Positions 53,293-62,438 of a DNA stretch of 64,000 bases are shown piece by piece. The stretch spans positions 2,046,001 through 2,110,000 of the forward strand of contig NZ_CP042806.1 in the NCBI RefSeq assembly GCF_008000815.1, in the 5' to 3' direction. Every line of letters starts with the position of its first letter. The stretch's first letter is position 1. The DNA is from Terriglobus albidus. Its GTDB lineage: Bacteria; Acidobacteriota; Terriglobia; Terriglobales; Acidobacteriaceae. The notes under the pieces were generated by a model. It worked only from the letters and a program-made list of their open reading frames with translations. It was not told the DNA's origin and ran no database searches. The translations under genes were made by a program, and so were the position numbers.

Positions 53293-53820
53293 CTATTTCG
53301 TTGCGGTGTAGGGCGCTTCGGTGTCCCAAAGTTCGATCTCTTTGTCGCCGGAGACATGCAGGACACCACGGTCCCACAACTTGGATGGAAGCTTGGAGAG
53401 CGTGTAGTCACCGGCTCCGTGATAGCTGCCGCCACAGGGCGGCTCTCCCGGAGCATATTTTTCGGCGGCGCACTTCTTTCCGCGGTAGATATGCGCCCGG
53501 AAGTCATTGCCCTTCGGAGCTTTGATCTTCAGCGATGGCAGCGTACTGGAGCGTGCGGCATCGCGTACCTGCCAGACCAGCGATTCGATCTCGTCGTCTG
53601 TGGCATCTTCCTTCACGACGAGTGTGGCTGTGTCGTTATCGAAGTGAAACAGAGTGAATTGCGGTGCAGAAACCGTGGGCCGTGCCGGATAGGTGACGGC
53701 GGGTTTGGCCGGCTCCTTTGGAGCCGGCGCTGATTTCGGTGCCGAATTACATCCGGCCAATCCAACGGTCAATAGAACGATTGAAGGCAAAAACGCAAAA
53801 TGAACAGGAGCTCTGGTCAT
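53293..53820 (-). CDS. Lipoprotein of unknown function inserted between ilvB and ilvN
   Basis: 175 residues from the Met at 53820. The lipobox is LTVGLAGCNSA. A Pro/Ala linker and a domain with FTLFHFDNDTATLVVKEDATDDEIESLVWQVRDAA and FRAHIYRGKKCAAEKYAPGEPPCGGSYHG follow. No family is recognised. It ends 17 bp before ilvN, so it is in the transcript, but an envelope protein has no obvious role in valine synthesis. Confidence 0.72.
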   Translation of the reverse strand: MTRAPVHFAFLPSIVLLTVGLAGCNSAPKSAPAPKEPAKPAVTYPARPTVSAPQFTLFHFDNDTATLVVKEDATDDEIESLVWQVRDAARSSTLPSLKIKAPKGNDFRAHIYRGKKCAAEKYAPGEPPCGGSYHGAGDYTLSKLPSKLWDRGVLHVSGDKEIELWDTEAPYTATK

Positions 53821-53893
53821 GCGATGCCTCCCGTGAGCAGTAAAGATGCTGTTGCCGCGAATGACATAGCGCCAAAGGCGCGTTCCATACCAG

Positions 53894-53912
53894 CCTGGGG
53901 CGTAGCCCCAGG
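53894..53912. repeat. Hairpin CCTGGGGC-GTA-GCCCCAGG in ilvB-lipoprotein gap
   Basis: A perfect 8-bp stem with a 3-nt loop, between two genes of the operon. A smaller hairpin GCGCC-AAA-GGCGC lies 20 bp away. It may be an mRNA-stabilising element or a copy of a dispersed repeat. The rest of the 252-bp gap (53821-54072) shows no gene. Confidence 0.5.
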
Positions 53913-54072
53913 TATAAGACGTATTACGCATGAGGGCTGAAGGCCCGATCTATAATCGCCGCCATGCCCCAATCGCTCTCGTTTTTGCTGATCCATGTGG
54001 TGTTCAGCACGAACCTGCGCATCCCATGCCTGCGTGAGAAATGTTGTTAGACGTTTCGAGATTCGCACGGAT

Positions 54073-55824
54073 TTAGTCCTCCGCCGTTTCGATCAGCGGG
54101 TTCGGACGGCGCACCATCTCGTGCAGGGCGCTTCCCGGGGCGATCATCGGGTACACGCCGTCTTCCTTCTCAACCGCGAAGTTGATCAGGAACGGAGTAG
54201 AACCGGTGCGGGCCTTGGTGACGATCGGCGTGACTTCCTTGCGTTGCGTGATGTGCGCGGCGGGAATGCCGTGCGCATCGGCCAGCTTTACGAAATCCGG
54301 CGACAGGATCGGCGAGCAGGAGTAGTTCTTGTCGTAGAAGGCCTCCTGCCACTGGCGCACCATGCCGAGGAATCCGTTGTTGATGACGGCGATGTTGATG
54401 TGCAGCTTCTCCTGCACGATGGTCGAGAGCTCTGCTGCCGTCATCTGGAAGCCACCGTCTCCGGCGATCACCCACACATCCTTCTCGGGCGCTGCCATCT
54501 TAGCGCCAATGGCCGCAGGCAGAGCAAAGCCCATGGTGCCCAGGCCGCCGCTGGTGACCAGGGTGCGGGGAGCGTTGTGGCGGAAGTACTGCGCCTCCCA
54601 CATCTGGTGCTGACCTACGTCGGTAACGATGATGGTCTCGGTCTCGCGACCGGCGGCTACTGCCTCGCGCCAGATGTCGTGAATCACGTGCGCGGCGTAG
54701 AGGTGACCGTTGTCGGGCAGGTTGACGATGTCGCGTACCGCTGCTTCGCCCTTGCTGGCGTTGATCTGCTTCAGCCACGCCGCATCGCTGGCGGCGGGCA
54801 GCATGGGCAGCAGCGTCTGCAATACCTCGCGCAGATCGCCGATCAGAGCAACGTCGACCTTGACGTTCTTGTTGATCTCCGACGGATCGATCTCGATGTG
54901 GATCTTCTTCGCCTTCTGCGCGTAGCTGGTGAGATTGCCGGTGACACGGTCGTCGAACCGCATGCCAAAGGCCAGCAGGAGGTCAGCTTCCTGGATAGCG
55001 TTGTTCACCCACGACTCACCGTGCATGCCCATCATGCCGAGCGAAAGCGGATGCGAGGCAGGGAAGCTGCCCAGGCCCAGCAGTGTGCTGGCCACGGGAA
55101 TGTGCATGCGCTCCGCAAAGGCGATAACCTCGGCCTCTGCGCCGGACTGGTTGATGCCGTGGCCGGCGAGGATGACGGGCTTCTTCGCGTTTTTTATGAG
55201 CTCAACTGCCTGCAGAATGGTGCCGGACTCAGCGCGAAGCATCGGGTGCGGGCGCGCCGGCGGCGGTGCCGCGTCTTCGAAGTTGAAGACGCAGGAGGCC
55301 TGCTGCGCATCTTTGGTGATGTCGACCAGCACCGGTCCGGGGCGTCCATCTTGTGCGATCTGGAAGGCAAGACGAACCGTGGGAGCGATGTCTTCGGCGC
55401 GCGTCACCAGGAAGTTGTGCTTGGTGATCGGCAGCGTGATGCCGGTGATATCAACTTCCTGGAAGGCATCGGAGCCCAGCACCTTCGAGGAGACCTGACC
55501 GGTGATGGCGACCATTGGAATCGAGTCGAGCATCGCGGTCGCAAGACCGGTTACAAGATTGGTGGCGCCGGGGCCGGAGGTGGCCATGCAGACGCCAACC
55601 TTGCCGGAGGCCCGGGCATAGCCGTCTGCCATGTGCGAGGCGCCCTGTTCGTGGCGAACCAGCACATGGTGAATGGGGAACTTGCGTAGAGCGTCATAGA
55701 TGGGGAGGATGGCGCCGCCAGGATAGCCGAATACCGTGGATACACCCTCGCCTACCAGGGTGGCCCATAGAATTTCGGAGCCGGTGAGCGTGGTGTTACG
55801 GATGGCATCGATGGTGTCGGTCAT
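54073..55824 (-). CDS. ilvB: Acetolactate synthase large subunit
   Basis: 583 residues from the Met at 55824 (AAGGAGGAATAT upstream; the longer frame to 56031 overlaps the small Cys-rich gene). ThDP enzyme: VFGYPGGAILPIYDAL, catalytic Glu in VRHEQGASHMADGYARASG, GPGATNLVTGLATAMLDSIPMVAITGQV, and the ThDP pocket GDGGFQMTAAELSTIVQEKLHINIAVINN. It condenses two pyruvates to acetolactate, or pyruvate with oxobutyrate. Confidence 0.97.
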   Translation of the reverse strand: MTDTIDAIRNTTLTGSEILWATLVGEGVSTVFGYPGGAILPIYDALRKFPIHHVLVRHEQGASHMADGYARASGKVGVCMATSGPGATNLVTGLATAMLDSIPMVAITGQVSSKVLGSDAFQEVDITGITLPITKHNFLVTRAEDIAPTVRLAFQIAQDGRPGPVLVDITKDAQQASCVFNFEDAAPPPARPHPMLRAESGTILQAVELIKNAKKPVILAGHGINQSGAEAEVIAFAERMHIPVASTLLGLGSFPASHPLSLGMMGMHGESWVNNAIQEADLLLAFGMRFDDRVTGNLTSYAQKAKKIHIEIDPSEINKNVKVDVALIGDLREVLQTLLPMLPAASDAAWLKQINASKGEAAVRDIVNLPDNGHLYAAHVIHDIWREAVAAGRETETIIVTDVGQHQMWEAQYFRHNAPRTLVTSGGLGTMGFALPAAIGAKMAAPEKDVWVIAGDGGFQMTAAELSTIVQEKLHINIAVINNGFLGMVRQWQEAFYDKNYSCSPILSPDFVKLADAHGIPAAHITQRKEVTPIVTKARTGSTPFLINFAVEKEDGVYPMIAPGSALHEMVRRPNPLIETAED

Positions 55825-55849
55825 ATATTCCTCCTTTGTTACTGACGAG

Positions 55850-56131
55850 CTACTTTTCTTCTTCAATAAGGCAATCGCATGAAAATAGTTGGCCATGGCA
55901 TCGAGGACATTCCTCAAGGTCACAGCCCGGGTGGTGATAGTTACCCGGGAGGCAGCCACAGTCGCCACAGCGACGTGGCTGACCATCCCGATATGCCAGA
56001 TTCCGAATGCCAGAGTCGTCTTCTTCGCCAAACTTGATTGGCATCAACTCTCCGTCAGTAGTCGGAACTTTTTGCAAGATGCAGCCGGCGGCTTCGTTCA
56101 TTTCAAGATTGCATTGACCGCAGATTGCCAT
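55850..56131 (-). CDS. Small cysteine-rich, putative zinc-binding protein inside the operon
   Basis: 93 residues starting at 56131 with GGGAAG upstream. It carries MAICGQCNLEM at the start and a Cys/His cluster at the end: RRCGDCGCLPGNYHHPGCDL and EECPRCHGQLFSCDC. It lies 18 bp after ilvD and 25 bp before ilvB, so it is translated with them. The cluster is a recurrent zinc-binding module of small proteins, some on mobile elements. A link to iron-sulfur enzymes (IlvD, LeuC) is only a guess from position. Confidence 0.75.
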   Translation of the reverse strand: MAICGQCNLEMNEAAGCILQKVPTTDGELMPIKFGEEDDSGIRNLAYRDGQPRRCGDCGCLPGNYHHPGCDLEECPRCHGQLFSCDCLIEEEK

Positions 56132-56149
56132 CTGTTCTTCCCTTCGTGC

Positions 56150-57850
56150 TTAACTCGTTACCGCTCCAACGCTCGCGCTGGAGACGGAGTTGGCATACTT
56201 TGCAAAAACACCGCGCTTGTATCGAGCCTCCGGAGCCTTGAACTCTTTCAGGCGTGCGGCCAGCTCTTCGTCACTGATCTCGAGCGTGAGCTTGCGATTC
56301 GGAATATCGAAGGTGATCAGATCGCCTTCGCGCACTGCAGCAATCGGTCCGCCGAGCTGAGCTTCAGGAGCGACGTGGCCGGCCATCAGGCCGCGGGTCG
56401 CACCCGAGAAACGTCCGTCCGTCAGCAGGGCAACGGTCTCCGAAAGCTCCGGAATGCCCTTGATGGCGGCGGTGACAGCCAGCATCTCGCGCATGCCCGG
56501 ACCACCCTTCGGTCCTTCGTAGCGAATGACGCAGACATCGTTCGGCTTGATCTGTCCCGCCTCAACCGCTGCGAAGCACAGGTCTTCCGAGTTGAAGACG
56601 CGTGCCGGGCCCTGGTGATAGATGCGCTCGTGGCCCGCGACCTTGATGACGCAGCCCTCGGGCGCAAGGTTGCCCTTCAGGATGACGAGACCGCCGGTCT
56701 TCTTCAGAGGCTTGTCGACCGGGTAGATCACGGGCTGGCCTGGAGTCTCGACCGCTTCCTTCGACTCCTCGGCGAGCGTCTTGCCGGTGACGGTGATGGT
56801 GTCGCCTTTGATCAGGCCCGCGTCGAACAGACGCTTGGCCAGTACGCGCGATCCGCCGGCGTCCTGGTAGTCCTTTGCAGCGTACTTGCCACCTGGCGAC
56901 ATGTCGCAGATGTGCGGCGTGCGCTCGCTGATGCGGTCGAAGTCCTCCATAGAGATGGGGATCTTCAGCTCATGCGCGATGGCGATAAGGTGGAGCACCG
57001 CGTTGGTCGATCCGCCTGAGGCGGCGACAGCGGCAATGGCGTCCTCGATGGACTGTTTGGTGAGGATCTGTGATGGCTTGATGCCCGCCTCGGCCAGCTT
57101 CATCATCAGCTTGCCGGCCTCGCGGGAAGCGTGAGCTTTCTCCGCCGACATGGCGGGAACTCCGGTCAACTGGATGGGTGAGATGCCGAGGAACTCACCG
57201 GCCATGGCCATTGTGTTCGCTGTGAACTGTCCACCGCAGGCGCCGGGACCGGGACAGGCAGCGGCTTCAACAGCCTCAAGCTGGTCGTCACTGATCTTGC
57301 CGGCAGCATGCGAACCGATCGCCTCAAAGACGTTAAGGATGGTGATCTCTTTGGTGGTGCCGTCTGCCTGTGGCAGCTTGCCGGGCATGATCGATCCGCC
57401 GTAGAGCATCATGCCGGGGATATCGAGACGCGCCAGCGCCATGATGGCCGCGGGCATGTTCTTATCGCAGCCGGCGATACAGACCAGGCCGTCAAAGCTG
57501 TTGCCGCGCGCTACCAGCTCGATGGAGTCGGCGATGACCTCGCGAGAGATCAGCGAGGCCTTCATGCCCTCGGTGCCCATCGTGATGCCGTCAGAGATGG
57601 TGACGGTGTTGAACTCCATCGGGGTGCCGCCGGCCTCGCGGATGCCCTGCTTCACTGCCTCGGCTACCTGGCGAAGGTGGAAGTTGCAGGGGCCGATCTC
57701 GGTCCAGGTATTGGCGATACCGATGATGGGCTTATGCAGATCTTCTTTGCTGAAGCCCACGCCGCGCAGATACGAACGGGCTGCGGCGCGGTTGGGGCCT
57801 TCGGTCAGAACGACGGAATTCTTCTTTGCGGGGCTGAGTTTCTCGCTCAC
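56150..57850 (-). CDS. ilvD: Dihydroxy-acid dehydratase
   Basis: 566 residues, full length. Iron-sulfur ligands are seen in VCIAGCDKNMPAAIMA and AACPGPGACGGQFTANTMA, with PIIGIANTWTEIGPCNFHLRQ at the start. Later RYEGPKGGPGMREMLAVTAAI and LLTDGRFSGATRGLMAGHVAPEAQLGGPIA are family marks. It dehydrates dihydroxy-isovalerate to ketoisovalerate. It starts 12 bp after leuD. Confidence 0.97.
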   Translation of the reverse strand: MSEKLSPAKKNSVVLTEGPNRAAARSYLRGVGFSKEDLHKPIIGIANTWTEIGPCNFHLRQVAEAVKQGIREAGGTPMEFNTVTISDGITMGTEGMKASLISREVIADSIELVARGNSFDGLVCIAGCDKNMPAAIMALARLDIPGMMLYGGSIMPGKLPQADGTTKEITILNVFEAIGSHAAGKISDDQLEAVEAAACPGPGACGGQFTANTMAMAGEFLGISPIQLTGVPAMSAEKAHASREAGKLMMKLAEAGIKPSQILTKQSIEDAIAAVAASGGSTNAVLHLIAIAHELKIPISMEDFDRISERTPHICDMSPGGKYAAKDYQDAGGSRVLAKRLFDAGLIKGDTITVTGKTLAEESKEAVETPGQPVIYPVDKPLKKTGGLVILKGNLAPEGCVIKVAGHERIYHQGPARVFNSEDLCFAAVEAGQIKPNDVCVIRYEGPKGGPGMREMLAVTAAIKGIPELSETVALLTDGRFSGATRGLMAGHVAPEAQLGGPIAAVREGDLITFDIPNRKLTLEISDEELAARLKEFKAPEARYKRGVFAKYANSVSSASVGAVTS

Positions 57851-57862
57851 AATCTTCCTTCT

Positions 57863-58495
57863 TTACGCGGTTGCGGTCTTGGGTGCAGACCAGAATTCGT
57901 TGTCGTGTTTCGCTTCAAACTTGTCGAGTGCTTCGCCGTGTCGCAGCGTCAAGCCGATATCGTCCAGTCCGTTCAAGAGACATTCCTTGCGGAAGGGATC
58001 GATCTCGAAGCGAGCCTTGAATCCCTGCGCATCGGTTACGGTCTGCGCTTCGAGATCAACCGTGATCTCATAGCCGGGCGTCTGTGCGCGCTGCATCAGC
58101 GTGTTGACCTCGTCGTCCGTAAGGCGCGCGAGAACGATGCCGTTCTTACCTGCGTTCGAGAAGAAGATGTCGGCAAAGGTCGGTGCAATGACGGCGCGGA
58201 AGCCATAGTCGCTTAACGCCCAGGCAGCGTGTTCGCGGGAGCTACCGCAGCCGAAGTTCTTGCCGGCCACTAGAATCTCCGCGCCTTTGTACTGCGGGGC
58301 ATTCATCACGAACTCAGGGTTCGGCATTACGGAGTCGGGTACGTCAAGTTCGTAGCGCCAGTCGAAGAACAGAAACTCACCGTAGCCGGTGCGCTCAATG
58401 CGCTTGAGGAACTGCTTGGGAATGATCTGGTCGGTGTCGACGTTCGCGCGGTCAAGAGGTACGGCGATGGAAGTGATCCTGGTAAAGGGCTGCAT
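57863..58495 (-). CDS. leuD: 3-isopropylmalate dehydratase, small subunit
   Basis: 210 residues: [55 protein letters not shown], and [19 protein letters not shown], all typical of LeuD. It works with LeuC to isomerise isopropylmalate. The ATG overlaps the leuC stop by one base (TAATG). Confidence 0.97.
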   Translation of the reverse strand: MQPFTRITSIAVPLDRANVDTDQIIPKQFLKRIERTGYGEFLFFDWRYELDVPDSVMPNPEFVMNAPQYKGAEILVAGKNFGCGSSREHAAWALSDYGFRAVIAPTFADIFFSNAGKNGIVLARLTDDEVNTLMQRAQTPGYEITVDLEAQTVTDAQGFKARFEIDPFRKECLLNGLDDIGLTLRHGEALDKFEAKHDNEFWSAPKTATA

Positions 58496-59919
58496 TAGTT
58501 CTTGCCTCCGTTGTTCGGCCAGTTGCGCACATCGGTGAAGTGGCCGGCGATCGCTGCCGCGGCCGCCATCTGCGGCGAGACCAGGTGCGTGCGTCCGCCA
58601 CGGCCCTGACGGCCTTCGAAGTTGCGGTTCGAAGTTGAGGCGCAGCGCTCACCCGGCGACAGGATGTCTGGGTTCATACCCAGGCACATGGAGCAGCCTG
58701 GTTCGCGCCATTCGAAGCCTGCATCCTTGAAGATCTTGTCCAGGCCCTCTTCTTCAGCCTGCTTTTTCACGGCCTGCGAGCCGGGAACCACCATAGCGGA
58801 GACGGAAGAAGCTACATGGCGGCCTTTCACGATCTCGGCGGCAGCACGCAGGTCTTCGATGCGGCCGTTGGTGCAGGATCCAAGGAAGACACGATCGATG
58901 TTGATTTGCTCGATCGGTGTGCCGGCCTTCAGGCCCATGTACTCAAGGGCGCGCTCGTAGCCCTTACGGTCGATCTCGTTGGTCGCATCGTCCGGAGAAG
59001 GAACCTTGCCCTCGATGCTGGTCACCATGCCGGGCGAGGTGCCCCAGCTTACCGTCGGTGTAATCTCGGCAGCATCGATGTGCAGCTCGCGATCGAAGGT
59101 TGCACCTTCGTCACTGGGCAACGACTTCCAATGAGCCAGTGCTTCGTCCCACGCTTTGCCTGTCGGCGAGAAGCGGCGGCCCATCAGGTAAGCAAAGGTC
59201 GTCTCATCCGGAGCGATCATGCCGGCACGTGCACCGGCTTCGATGCTCATGTTGCAGACGGTCATGCGCCCTTCCATCGAGAGCGCTCGAATAGCCGAAC
59301 CCGCGTACTCGACGGCATAGCCTGTTGCACCGTCGGTACCGATGATGCCGATGATGTGCAGAATGATGTCCTTCGCGGTCACTCCGTAGGGAAGCGTGCC
59401 GTCGACGGTGATGCGGAAGGTCTTCGGCTTTGACTGCGACAGCGTCTGCGTGGCCATCACATGCTCCACTTCAGAGGTGCCGATGCCAAACGCCAAAGCT
59501 CCGAACGCTCCGTGGGTCGACGTATGCGAGTCACCGCAGACGATCGTCATGCCCGGCTTGGTCGCACCCAGCTCCGGCCCGATCATGTGCACAATGCCCT
59601 GCGAGGCGTCCTGCACATCGAAAAACTCGATGCCGAACTCCTTGCAGTTCTTGCGCAGTGCATTCACCTGCGCTGCCGAGGTCTGGTCGAGGATATGCAG
59701 ACGGTCCTCCGCAGAGGTCGTTGGAACGTTGTGATCGACCGTGGCGATATGACGGTCAGGACGGCGCAGCTTACGTCCCGCCAGGCGCAGGCCGTCGAAG
59801 GCCTGCGGTGAGGTGACCTCATGCACGAGCTGCAGATCGATATAGATCAGCGGTGGCTCACCTTCCGGTGAGGCGACGAGGTGGTTGTTCCAGACTTTCT
59901 CAAACATCGTTTGCGGCAT
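58495..59919 (-). CDS. leuC: 3-isopropylmalate dehydratase, large subunit
   Basis: 474 residues, aconitase family. [64 protein letters not shown], iron-sulfur ligands in [16 protein letters not shown] and [34 protein letters not shown]. Coupled to leuD. It follows leuB by 39 bp. Confidence 0.97.
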   Translation of the reverse strand: MPQTMFEKVWNNHLVASPEGEPPLIYIDLQLVHEVTSPQAFDGLRLAGRKLRRPDRHIATVDHNVPTTSAEDRLHILDQTSAAQVNALRKNCKEFGIEFFDVQDASQGIVHMIGPELGATKPGMTIVCGDSHTSTHGAFGALAFGIGTSEVEHVMATQTLSQSKPKTFRITVDGTLPYGVTAKDIILHIIGIIGTDGATGYAVEYAGSAIRALSMEGRMTVCNMSIEAGARAGMIAPDETTFAYLMGRRFSPTGKAWDEALAHWKSLPSDEGATFDRELHIDAAEITPTVSWGTSPGMVTSIEGKVPSPDDATNEIDRKGYERALEYMGLKAGTPIEQINIDRVFLGSCTNGRIEDLRAAAEIVKGRHVASSVSAMVVPGSQAVKKQAEEEGLDKIFKDAGFEWREPGCSMCLGMNPDILSPGERCASTSNRNFEGRQGRGGRTHLVSPQMAAAAAIAGHFTDVRNWPNNGGKN

Positions 59920-59958
59920 TGCGAGTTCCTCGATAAAGCAGATCCCTGCGGGATGAAA

Positions 59959-61035
59959 CTAAAGTTTGATGGCGTCGAGTACGGCCTTGCTCATCTCGCC
60001 GGTCGATACCTTCTTCTGCCCGGCATAGTCGCCGCGCGCGATATCGGCAGTGCGATAGCCGGCTGTCAGAACTTCCTGTACTGCGGCCTCGACGGCGGCA
60101 GCTTCCTTCTCCAGCCCGGCGGAGTGACGCAGAACCATCGCAGCGGTCAGAATCGCGCCCAGCGGATTGGCGATACCCTTACCTGCGATATCCGGAGCCG
60201 AACCGTGAACCGGCTCATACAGATTGACCTTGCCGCCAAGCGTCGCGGAGGGCAGCATGCCCAGCGAACCGGTGATGACACCGCACTCATCGGAGAGGAT
60301 GTCGCCGAAGAGGTTTTCGGTCAGCACAACGTCGAAGCTGCGCGGCGTATTCATCAGGTGCATCGCCATCGAATCGACAAGCTGATGCTCCAGGGTCACA
60401 TCCGGATAGTTCTTTGCGACCTCGCTAACAACGGCGCGCCAGAGCTGCGAGACCTCGAGAACATTGGCCTTATCGACGGAGGTCACCTTCTTGCGGCGCT
60501 TCTGTGCCAGCTCAAACGCGATCTTCGCGACGCGAGCTACCTCGGCCTCGCTGTAGACCATGGTGTTGTGCGCCAGCTTCTTCTCCTTATCCCACCAGCG
60601 CGGCTCACCAAAATAGAGACCGCCAAGAAGCTCGCGGACGAAGAGGATGTCGGTTCCCTCCGTCACCTCGGCACGCAGAGGTGAGTTGTCAGCCAACGGC
60701 TTGTAAGCAACCGAGGGGCGAAGGTTGGCGTAGCCGCCCAGCTCCGCGCGGATCTTCAGCAGGCCGGCCTCGGGACGCTGGCTCGGCGGATAGCTGTTGA
60801 ATTTGTTGTGGCCTACAGCGCCCAGCAGCGCGGCATCGCACTTGAGTGTTGCCGCAAGCGTTGCTTCCGGCAACGGTGAGCCGTCGGCATCGATGGCCAC
60901 GCCGCCGATGCGAAGATCCTCATACGTAAAGGTGTGGCCGCCATGCTTGGCCACAGCGTTCAGAACGTTCAGAGCTTCGTTCGTAACTTCGGGGCCGATA
61001 CCGTCGCCGGCCAGGACTGCAATCTTGAGGTTCAT
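59959..61035 (-). CDS. leuB: 3-isopropylmalate dehydrogenase
   Basis: 358 residues from the Met at 61035 (AAAGGAACG upstream; the longer frame to 61107 is not needed). NLKIAVLAGDGIGPEVTNEAL, LLGAVGHNKFNSYPPSQRPEAGLLKIR, VDKANVLEVSQLWRAVV and LSDECGVITGSLGMLPSATLG, with GSAPDIAGKGIANPLGAILTAA. It oxidises isopropylmalate to ketoisocaproate. A 7-bp hairpin GGAGCGG-TTTCG-CCGCTCC (61115-61133) stands in the gap to leuA. Confidence 0.97.
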   Translation of the reverse strand: MNLKIAVLAGDGIGPEVTNEALNVLNAVAKHGGHTFTYEDLRIGGVAIDADGSPLPEATLAATLKCDAALLGAVGHNKFNSYPPSQRPEAGLLKIRAELGGYANLRPSVAYKPLADNSPLRAEVTEGTDILFVRELLGGLYFGEPRWWDKEKKLAHNTMVYSEAEVARVAKIAFELAQKRRKKVTSVDKANVLEVSQLWRAVVSEVAKNYPDVTLEHQLVDSMAMHLMNTPRSFDVVLTENLFGDILSDECGVITGSLGMLPSATLGGKVNLYEPVHGSAPDIAGKGIANPLGAILTAAMVLRHSAGLEKEAAAVEAAVQEVLTAGYRTADIARGDYAGQKKVSTGEMSKAVLDAIKL

Positions 61036-61159
61036 TCGTTCCTTTGACACTTTCGTAGTCTCCGGACCCACCCTGACATTGCGAGGGTGAGGCACCCGGC
61101 GGTTCAAGATTCATGGAGCGGTTTCGCCGCTCCGTTACGGAATAGCAGCAAACACAGGG

Positions 61160-62341
61160 TTATACCGTCGGTGCGGACTCCGCTTCGAGCAGCGCCACGA
61201 TGTCCTGGTCGTAGATCGACTTCTTACGGTCCGCCAGCGCCGTGAAGCGGTGATAGATCTCGTTGATCTGCTCGTGGTTGAAGTTATAGCCCAGATCCTT
61301 CAGCTTCTGCTCCAGGCCACGGCGGCCGCTGTGCTTGCCCAGCACAATGGTGTTCGCCACAACGCCGAACGAAGCCGGCGTCATAATCTCGTATGTCAGC
61401 GGATTGGCCAACACGCCATGCTGGTGAATGCCGCTGGCATGAGCGAAAGCATTCTTACCAACGATTGCTTTGTTCGGCGATGGCGTGAAGCTGATGATCT
61501 GGTCCAGCGCCTTGCTGGTGGCCCCAATCTGCTTCAGGTCGAGGCCGCTGGTGAAGGGGTACTGATCCTTGCGAATGGACAGAATCGCCGCGACCTCTTC
61601 CAGTGCGGCGTTGCCGGCGCGCTCACCGATGCCGTGCATCGAGACCTCGACCTGGCGCGCGCCACCGAGGACGCCGCTGATAGTATTGATCGTTGCAAGG
61701 CCAAGATCGTCGTGGCAGTGCGTGGAGAAGATCACCTGCCCGCTGTTGGGTACGCGGGCCCGAACCGTCTCAAACATCGTCTGGTACTCGGACGGTGTCG
61801 AATAGCCGACCGTGTCCGGAAGATTGATGGTGGTTGCTCCCGCCTCGATGGCAATCTCCACCATCTTGCACAGGAAGTCGATGTCGGATCGCGTCGCGTC
61901 TTCGGCGGAGAACTCCACGTCCTCGCAGTGCGATTTGGCCAGGGCCACCATCTCACCGGTCTGGTCTAGCGCCTGCTGGCGGCTCATGCGGAGCTTCACT
62001 TCCAGGTGCAGATCGGAAGAAGCAAGAAAGGTATGAATTCTGTTCCGCGCCGCGGGAGCTACGGCGCGGGCAACCGCCTCGATGTCGTCGCGTTTGCAGC
62101 GGGCCAGACCAGCGATACGGGGGCTCTTGCCATCGCGGCCAACTTCGCGCGCGATCGAGTGTACGGACTGGAAGTCACCGTCAGACGCGATGGGGAAGCC
62201 GGCTTCAATGATGTCCACACCCAGCAGAGCTAGCTGATGTGCAAACCGAAGCTTCTCGTCGTGGTGCATCGTGCATCCCGGCGACTGTTCGCCGTCACGC
62301 AGCGTGGTATCGAAAAAGAGAACGCGATCGTTGGTCGACAT
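61160..62341 (-). CDS. leuA: 2-isopropylmalate synthase, short form without C-terminal regulatory domain
   Basis: 393 residues from the Met at 62341. HMGL-type barrel: VLFFDTTLRDGEQSPGCTMH, FSTHCHDDLGLATINTISGV (metal-binding H-x-H), GERAGNAALEEVAAIL, and the lid region FAHASGIHQHGVLANPLTYEIM, IVLGKHSGRRGLEQKL. It ends about 110 residues before typical leucine-inhibited enzymes, so the LeuA dimer/regulatory domain is absent. No leftover of it is seen after the stop. It condenses acetyl-CoA with ketoisovalerate; position before leuB supports the leucine role. Confidence 0.9.
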   Translation of the reverse strand: MSTNDRVLFFDTTLRDGEQSPGCTMHHDEKLRFAHQLALLGVDIIEAGFPIASDGDFQSVHSIAREVGRDGKSPRIAGLARCKRDDIEAVARAVAPAARNRIHTFLASSDLHLEVKLRMSRQQALDQTGEMVALAKSHCEDVEFSAEDATRSDIDFLCKMVEIAIEAGATTINLPDTVGYSTPSEYQTMFETVRARVPNSGQVIFSTHCHDDLGLATINTISGVLGGARQVEVSMHGIGERAGNAALEEVAAILSIRKDQYPFTSGLDLKQIGATSKALDQIISFTPSPNKAIVGKNAFAHASGIHQHGVLANPLTYEIMTPASFGVVANTIVLGKHSGRRGLEQKLKDLGYNFNHEQINEIYHRFTALADRKKSIYDQDIVALLEAESAPTV

Positions 62342-62402
62342 ACTTGGCCTTACACCTCTGCTTCCGGTTATGATAAACCCCACTTATCGAGCGAGTCTGG
62401 TC

Positions 62403-62417
62403 GATTAGTACTTCTAA
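62403..62417. promoter_or_regulatory. LysR-type binding site between leuA and the LysR gene
   Basis: ATTAG-TACTT-CTAAT is an inverted repeat containing the T-n11-A spacing of LysR boxes. It lies 22 bp before the regulator's start and 62 bp before leuA, where a LysR protein would control both directions. Confidence 0.55.
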
Positions 62418-62438
62418 TACTTCAATAAGCGAGCCGCC

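Noticed and set aside
53995-55689. 564-codon plus-strand open frame opposite ilvB
   Set aside because: It is exactly antisense to a strongly conserved gene, has a composition of a GC-skewed shadow frame and no domain.
57308-58216. 302-codon plus-strand frame opposite ilvD and leuD
   Set aside because: Shadow of two certain genes, no ribosome site or domain.
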